Shown here: positions 59,247 through 64,000 of the stretch, one piece after another
Position numbering within the stretch: the first letter of the stretch is position 1
Layout: each line of letters opens with the position of its first letter
Assembly (NCBI GenBank): GCA_965250275.1
Contig: OZ252297.1
Coordinates: 2,728,001 to 2,792,000, forward strand
DNA: 64,000 nt
Source: G965250275 sp965250275
GTDB taxonomy: Bacteria > Pseudomonadota > Alphaproteobacteria > Rhodobacterales > Rhodobacteraceae
Reading direction: 5' to 3'
Translations under genes and position numbers: made by a program
The notes under the pieces: generated by a model
Seen by the model: the letters and a program-made list of their open reading frames with translations, nothing else
Databases searched by the model: none
Told to the model about the DNA's origin: nothing

Positions 59247-61607
59247 TCAGAACTGCGTCGACAGCGTCAAATCGAAGCTCTGGTCGCGGTCGAAGCTCTC
59301 TTTTTTGATGGCGTTGGAGAAGTTGAACCGCAGCGGTCCGATGGCGGTGTCCCAAAGGAAGGCCAGACCAATCACCTGCCGGAATGACCCGCCTTCACCC
59401 ACAATGGTCGCACCCGTCGTGTTCACGTTTTTCAGGTCCCAAAGATTGCCGATGTCATAGAAAATGCCACCCCGCAATCCGATCTCTTCGGGCAGGCCCA
59501 GGGGAAACTGTGCCTCCAACCTTGCGACGGCGTAGAAGTTGCCGCCCAAAGCGTCATCCGCCCCGTTTGATTGGTCTCTTGGCCCGATACCGCCCGGCTC
59601 GAACCCGCGCATGATATCAGGGTTTAACAGATAACGGTCAATCACACGGCTGAACGTGTCACCTTGCCATGCCAGCGCGCCGGCCTCCAGAGTGGCGCGC
59701 AACACCACTTCTTCGGAAAAGACGCGTGTTTGCCCGATCACGCGGGCCGTTGTCTTGATGTATTCGTTGTCTCCCCCAAGCCCGGCAAAATCAGCACCGA
59801 CCTCTATCAGGAATCCCGCATTCGGGTTCAAACCCGTCAGCCGGCTGTCATAGGTATAGGAGAAACCCAGGGCGCTGGACGACAAAGCACCGGCCGCGAT
59901 CTCGTTCGTGATGACCGCACCCGTAACCGCATTGGGCCGCTCCACCATCTCGTCGTCCAGATACGAGTAGCGAAGCGACAGGCTGGAGTTTTCGCTCAGC
60001 GGAAAGGTCAACGCGGGACGGAAAAAGAGGCGCTCCAGATCATAAGAGGCAAAACTTGAATCTGCCTCGGAATAGCCAAGGTCGATATCGAAGCGCAGAT
60101 CACGGCCCAGAAGGTAGGGTTCAGAAAACCCGATGACGTATTCCTCGGACTCCTCTGCTGTCGACCATCTGAACGCCAAGCGCTGCCCGCGCCCCAGGAA
60201 GTTGTCTTCACGCAAACCGAGCGCAATGCCAAATCCGTCATTGACCGAAAACGAACCACCCAGTGTCAGCGAGCCAGTCGGTTGTTCTTCGACATCAACG
60301 TCGATGATGACCTGATTAGGAGAGGAGCCTTCACGGGATTCCACATCTGCGCCGGCAAAGAAGCCCAATGCACGGATCCGTTCCGCACTCTGTCGAACTT
60401 CCCTGGGATTGAAGGGGTCTCCTTCGACGATACGGAACTGCTGGCGCACCACGCGGTCAAGGGTTGCGGTGTTGCCTTCGATATCGATGCGCTCAACAAA
60501 CACCCGTGGTCCGCGAGTCAGGACAAAATTGACGTCCAATGTCAGGTCCCGGTCATTGCGCGTGACACGGGGCTCCACCCGCAGAAAATCTATTCCCTGT
60601 TGAAGGGCCAGTCGCTCCTGACGGGCGATTGAATTCTCGATCAGTGTCGGTGAGAAGACCACGCCGGGTTTAACGCGAAGCGCGTCCTGGAAAAGCACGG
60701 CATCCGCTTCGGGCATTTCGCTGGTTGTGGTGATCTGACCAAACTTAAACTGTTGCCCTTCCTGCACATTGAACACGAGAAAGACGCCATCCTGCTCGCG
60801 GGTCAGTTCAGCATTCGCGCTGAGCACCCGGAAATCCACATAGCCGCGCGACAGATAGAAGTCCCGCAGGACCTGCTTGTCGAACTCGACACGGTCCTCG
60901 ACCAATGTGTCATCGCGGAAAAACGCGCGCAGAATGGTTGCCTGCTTAGTCTCGAGGATCCGGCGCAGACGGCGATCGGAAAAGGCACGATTGCCGACGA
61001 AGCTGATCCGCTCGACCTCGATCGTTGTGCCTTCGGAGATCTCAAAGATCAGGTCAACACGGTTGTCGCTGCGGCGAATGATCCGCGGCGACACGGTCGC
61101 GGCGATCCGGCCCTGCTGGGAATAGGCCTGTGCGATCAACGCTGCGTCGCGTTCAGCCTGCGCGGGGTTAAACACACGGCGCGACGAGGATTCAATCAGA
61201 GCGCCAAGGGCTTCGTCATCCAGGCGCCGGTTGCCCTCGAAACTGATTGCATTGACCGTGGGGAATTCCGTCACCTGGATCACAAGTGTGCTGCCCCGGG
61301 GGTCAAATTCCACTGTTTCAAAAACACCACTGTCAAGAACGCGCTGATAGGCATCGTTCAACTCACCTGCGGTGATCGATTCACCACGCGCGAATCCCAG
61401 GATCGACACAACGGTGGCCGTTTCAATCCGCTGGTTGCCCTCGACCTGAATGTTGTTGAACCGGAAATCCTGCGCCGTTGCGGCACCGGGCAAAACGGTC
61501 AAGAGCATTGCAAAGAAGAGGAAAAATGCGGCGGCGGTCCGACACAAGATGTTGACGCCCGCGCTGCCTTGCCCGCAGGATGTACCCGCTCGCTTCCTCG
61601 ACATCAT
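59247..61607 (-). CDS. bamA: Outer membrane protein assembly factor BamA
   Basis: A 786-aa Omp85 protein. The signal peptide ends ATAQDF; five POTRA domains follow to about residue 430 (for example FNNIQVEGNQRIETATVVSILGF, FVERIDIEGNTATLDRVVRQQFRI). The C-terminal 16-strand barrel ends FDLTLSTQF, with Phe as the last residue as in most Omp85 barrels. The conserved loop-6 motif region is near AVARLEAQFPLGLPEEIGLRGGIFYDIGNLW. ATGs at 61607 and 61604 are adjacent. It inserts outer-membrane proteins. Confidence 0.96.
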   Translation of the reverse strand: MMSRKRAGTSCGQGSAGVNILCRTAAAFFLFFAMLLTVLPGAATAQDFRFNNIQVEGNQRIETATVVSILGFARGESITAGELNDAYQRVLDSGVFETVEFDPRGSTLVIQVTEFPTVNAISFEGNRRLDDEALGALIESSSRRVFNPAQAERDAALIAQAYSQQGRIAATVSPRIIRRSDNRVDLIFEISEGTTIEVERISFVGNRAFSDRRLRRILETKQATILRAFFRDDTLVEDRVEFDKQVLRDFYLSRGYVDFRVLSANAELTREQDGVFLVFNVQEGQQFKFGQITTTSEMPEADAVLFQDALRVKPGVVFSPTLIENSIARQERLALQQGIDFLRVEPRVTRNDRDLTLDVNFVLTRGPRVFVERIDIEGNTATLDRVVRQQFRIVEGDPFNPREVRQSAERIRALGFFAGADVESREGSSPNQVIIDVDVEEQPTGSLTLGGSFSVNDGFGIALGLREDNFLGRGQRLAFRWSTAEESEEYVIGFSEPYLLGRDLRFDIDLGYSEADSSFASYDLERLFFRPALTFPLSENSSLSLRYSYLDDEMVERPNAVTGAVITNEIAAGALSSSALGFSYTYDSRLTGLNPNAGFLIEVGADFAGLGGDNEYIKTTARVIGQTRVFSEEVVLRATLEAGALAWQGDTFSRVIDRYLLNPDIMRGFEPGGIGPRDQSNGADDALGGNFYAVARLEAQFPLGLPEEIGLRGGIFYDIGNLWDLKNVNTTGATIVGEGGSFRQVIGLAFLWDTAIGPLRFNFSNAIKKESFDRDQSFDLTLSTQF

Positions 61608-61735
61608 ATCTGCAAACCCAACTGCCTGTGGTCCTTAGCAGTTTGAGTATCGGGATTGTCAGAGGTTGTCAAAAGCACAAATTGCCCGGAACCGCGTGGG
61701 CCGGGCAACGTGCTCAATCAGGGGTGGTAAGCGAC

Positions 61736-61861
61736 TCAGAGGCTGCCGATATAGGCGCCCGCCAGCAAAGCCAGACCGATGGTCAAAAGATAGATAAGCC
61801 GGTCGAAATTGAGCTCAAACACCAAGCTGAGCCCGCGATACGACTGCTGCAACGTTTGCAT
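61736..61861 (-). CDS. 41-aa single-pass membrane protein
   Basis: An ORF of 41 residues with AGGAG seven bases before its ATG. The product starts MQTLQQSYRGLSLVFELNF and then has one membrane helix (IYLLTIGLALLAGAYIGSL) ending at the C-terminus. It lies in the gap between rseP and bamA. A good ribosome site, the hydrophobic helix and a location in an essential envelope operon support a real gene. Function unknown. Confidence 0.7.
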   Translation of the reverse strand: MQTLQQSYRGLSLVFELNFDRLIYLLTIGLALLAGAYIGSL

Positions 61862-61945
61862 CTGGTGACTCCTGCTTCAAACCCTGCACTCAGAGCTATG
61901 GGCCAAATGTGGCAGGACTTGGGCAAATGTCCGGCAATCAGGTGG

Positions 61946-63298
61946 TCATGGGCAGAAGATGTCGTTCCCAAGCGCAAAGACCATCAGCGTCAGAACAAAG
62001 GCAATGCCCGCCGCCATCAGGATGCGCAACGCGGTGTCGCTCGGAGGTTTGCCGGCAACCGCTTCGTAGGCATAAAACACCAGGTGCCCGCCGTCCAAAG
62101 CAGGGATGGGAAAGAGGTTCAGCAGGCCGACCGCCGTGGACAGAACCGCAATGAACCAGATGAAGCTCTGCGCACCCTGGCTGGCCATGGCGCCCGACGT
62201 TTCCGCAATCCCGATCGGACCGGACATGTTACAGGTGCTGATGGCGCCGGTGATCATGTGCCAAAGACCGGACAGCGAGCTCTCGACGATGCGCCAGGTC
62301 TGGGAAAGCCCGCCAACGAGGGCTTCTCCCGGGCCAGCGGCTTCGGTGGCCGGCTCAAACGCCATCCCCCCGGCGATCCCGATCCGCCAATGGGTGACAA
62401 AGCCACCGCCCTCTTGCGGTTCGTCCGTTCGGCGCGGTGCCAGCGCGAAATCCAGAATGTCCCCATCCCGCCAGACGTTTAGCAGCAGCACCCGGCCGTC
62501 CGATGACTCCACGGCCTCTTTCAACTGGTCGAAAGCAAAGATCGGGGCGTCATCGACCGCGACAATCACATCGCCGGATTTCAACTCGATATCATGTGCC
62601 GCGCTGCGCGGCGCCACCTGACTGACATGTGGTGGAAAGAGATACGGACCCGGCACGTCCTGCTCCGCACCATCCCGCAGCACGGTGTAATCGAGAACAG
62701 GTTGCAAAGGCAGGCTTTCAGTAAAGGCCCGCCACGCCGTATCATCATCAAACCCCGGTGTCGGCACACCATTGATGGCGACAATCTCGTCGCCCTGCTG
62801 CAAGGCATACTCGCCGGCCGGTAGGGGCAACATCTCTCCGACAGTCAGCGGATCGCTCGCCACGCCGCGAAACATAAAGATGCCCGCGAACACCAGAATG
62901 GACATCACAAAGTTAAAAACCGGTCCCGCCGCGACCGTGGCTGTCCGCGCCCACAAAGGGGCTCCATGCATGGTGCTGCGGTACGCTTCCGGGTCGCTTT
63001 CAGCAAGCGACATGGCAGCGCTGTCTTTGCCAGACGCTGCGTTGCTGTCGCCTTTGAATCGGACATAACCGCCAAAGGGAAGTGCCGCCATTTGCCAGCG
63101 CGTGCCGTGCCTGTCCGTCCGGCTGAACAAGACCGGACCAAAGCCGATCGAGAAGACTTCGGCATGGATGCCGGACCAGCGTCCCACGATATAGTGGCCG
63201 TATTCATGCACCGCGACTATCACCGACAATGCAAGGACAAATGCCAGCACGGTCCAGATCAGCCCGCCAAACTGCGGAATCAGTGAAACAAAGTCCAA
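61946..63298 (-). CDS. rseP: Site-2 metalloprotease RseP
   Basis: A 450-aa intramembrane zinc protease. HEYGHY (HExxH) lies in the first helix, and the third ligand Asp is in the C-terminal LFPIPALDGGHL (NxxPxxxxDG-like). Tandem PDZ-like domains are visible in the middle (GDEIVAINGVPTPGFDDD, LKSGDVIVAVDDAPIFAFDQLKEAV). It usually cleaves anti-sigma factor or other single-pass proteins. It starts five bases after dxr. Confidence 0.95.
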   Translation of the reverse strand: MDFVSLIPQFGGLIWTVLAFVLALSVIVAVHEYGHYIVGRWSGIHAEVFSIGFGPVLFSRTDRHGTRWQMAALPFGGYVRFKGDSNAASGKDSAAMSLAESDPEAYRSTMHGAPLWARTATVAAGPVFNFVMSILVFAGIFMFRGVASDPLTVGEMLPLPAGEYALQQGDEIVAINGVPTPGFDDDTAWRAFTESLPLQPVLDYTVLRDGAEQDVPGPYLFPPHVSQVAPRSAAHDIELKSGDVIVAVDDAPIFAFDQLKEAVESSDGRVLLLNVWRDGDILDFALAPRRTDEPQEGGGFVTHWRIGIAGGMAFEPATEAAGPGEALVGGLSQTWRIVESSLSGLWHMITGAISTCNMSGPIGIAETSGAMASQGAQSFIWFIAVLSTAVGLLNLFPIPALDGGHLVFYAYEAVAGKPPSDTALRILMAAGIAFVLTLMVFALGNDIFCP

Positions 63299-63303
63299 AA
63301 TCT

Positions 63304-64000
63304 CTACCCTGCTCGTTCAGTCATGACCGTGTCGGCCCAGTGTCTGGCCAAATGGTCCGTTTGGGACACGTTATCAAGGGTCATTTGGGCATCAATAAGG
63401 CCCGACTCGGCCTCGGCCCGGTTCAGAACCTCTTCAACGACAGCCGCCATGTCCAGGAATCCGATCTGCCCCGCAATGAAAGCATCAAGGCTTCTTTCCT
63501 TTGCTGCATTGAACACAGCGCCCGCCAAACCGCCTCGCTCCATGACCTCGCGTGCCAGTCGCAGGGCCGGGTATCGCGCATCTTCCGGTGCCTTAAATGT
63601 GAACTGCCCGATCTGGGCCAGATCCAGACGGGCCACGGGCAGCGCGCGCCGTTCGGGCCAATGCAACGCATACCCAATCGCATGCCGCATGTCCGGCGGA
63701 CCGACATGCGCCATCAGCGCACCATCGGCGTATCCCACCATCGCGTGAATGAGAGATTCTGGATGGACAATGGCCTCGATCTGATCGGGCCGAACACCGA
63801 AGTACTCTTTCGTTTCAATGAGTTCCAGCGCCTTGTTGAACATAGATGCGCTGTCGATGGTGATGCGCTGCCCCATGTCCCAGTTGGGATGGCTGGACGC
63901 TTCGGCCAGCGTGGCATGTTTGAGCGCCGACAATGGCCAGTCCCGAAAGGCCCCGCCACTGGCCGTGATCACGATCCGTTCGACCGTGCTGATATCCTCG
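63304..64000 (-). CDS. dxr: DXP reductoisomerase, C-terminal part
   Basis: The minus-strand frame runs on through the right edge, so the start lies outside the window. The visible 231 residues are the C-terminal two-thirds of Dxr (IspC), which makes MEP in the non-mevalonate isoprenoid pathway. Motifs ITASGGAFRDWP, HPNWDMGQRITIDSASMFNKALELIE and PDMRHAIGYALHWPER are diagnostic; Asn-Lys in MFNKALE helps bind substrate. It is upstream of rseP by five bases, the common dxr-rseP order. Confidence 0.95.
   Translation of the reverse strand, partial: EDISTVERIVITASGGAFRDWPLSALKHATLAEASSHPNWDMGQRITIDSASMFNKALELIETKEYFGVRPDQIEAIVHPESLIHAMVGYADGALMAHVGPPDMRHAIGYALHWPERRALPVARLDLAQIGQFTFKAPEDARYPALRLAREVMERGGLAGAVFNAAKERSLDAFIAGQIGFLDMAAVVEEVLNRAEAESGLIDAQMTLDNVSQTDHLARHWADTVMTERAG

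Overview
The window looks like a chromosomal segment of a marine Rhodobacteraceae (Roseobacter-group) alphaproteobacterium. This rests on gene content: DMSP demethylase DmdA with acrylyl-CoA reductase AcuI, a trgA-trgB-cysK tellurite-resistance locus of the Rhodobacter type, a circularly permuted two-piece tmRNA whose tag reads ANDNRAPVAMAA, an RNase E ending in a GWW motif, a TRAP transporter, and a separately encoded homocysteine-methyltransferase/corrinoid-protein pair. Coding is dense, many neighbours overlap by ATGA or TGATG, and no intact transposon, prophage or CRISPR array was found.

Layout. 0-5.2 kb: the 3' part of a TolB-like/TPR protein, a purine/uracil permease, an uncharacterised HPPD-like protein and a DUF4336 protein. 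5.2-6.3 kb: a gene-poor, AT-richer patch bounded by tRNA-Ser(GGA) and an imperfect copy of the tRNA 3' end. 6.4-16.2 kb (minus): alaX, a large MscS channel, cysK, trgB, trgA, a cyclopropane-fatty-acid synthase-like enzyme, photolyase and a cysteine-desulfurase-like protein. 16.2-21.3 kb: the DMSP operon DUF2182-DUF1326-DinB-dmdA-acuI, ending in a terminator and divergent from a GntR regulator with a palindromic operator. 21.3-27.3 kb: a VWA-Hint protein, a small membrane protein and a TRAP dctPQM operon with an internal hairpin after dctP. 27.3-34.4 kb: ssrA (tmRNA), a cytochrome P450, rhodanese-ChrB/ChrA, SspB, and fumC with two tiny partners. 34.4-40.4 kb: a P450-hydrolase pair, ccdA, a TusA-like protein, and a TetR/membrane protein pair divergent from a Rieske oxygenase. 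40.4-50.4 kb: RNase E, a GFA protein, a patatin lipoprotein, a DctB/DctD-type two-component pair and purQ-purS-purC. 50.5-55.4 kb: DUF1476, a homocysteine methyltransferase, a radical SAM protein, a corrinoid protein, DUF1638 and a CadD-like exporter. 55.4-64 kb (minus): the envelope cluster dxr-rseP-(41-aa protein)-bamA-skp-fabZ-lpxA-lpxI-lpxB.

How the genes work together. The methyl and sulfur theme recurs: DmdA moves a methyl group from DMSP to tetrahydrofolate, AcuI detoxifies acryloyl-CoA, and the methyltransferase/corrinoid pair probably makes methionine. tmRNA and SspB, which act in the same ribosome-rescue and ClpXP pathway, lie about 3.6 kb apart. The envelope cluster couples lipid A synthesis, outer-membrane protein insertion and site-2 proteolysis.

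The best leads for new biology are the HPPD-like protein, the three unusual passengers upstream of dmdA, the operator abutting a start codon with no Shine-Dalgarno, the DctD-like regulator without a GAFTGA loop, the mutually exclusive hairpins before the corrinoid-protein gene, and the conserved-looking 41-aa membrane protein between rseP and bamA. I did not find a multigene system that I can call wholly new.
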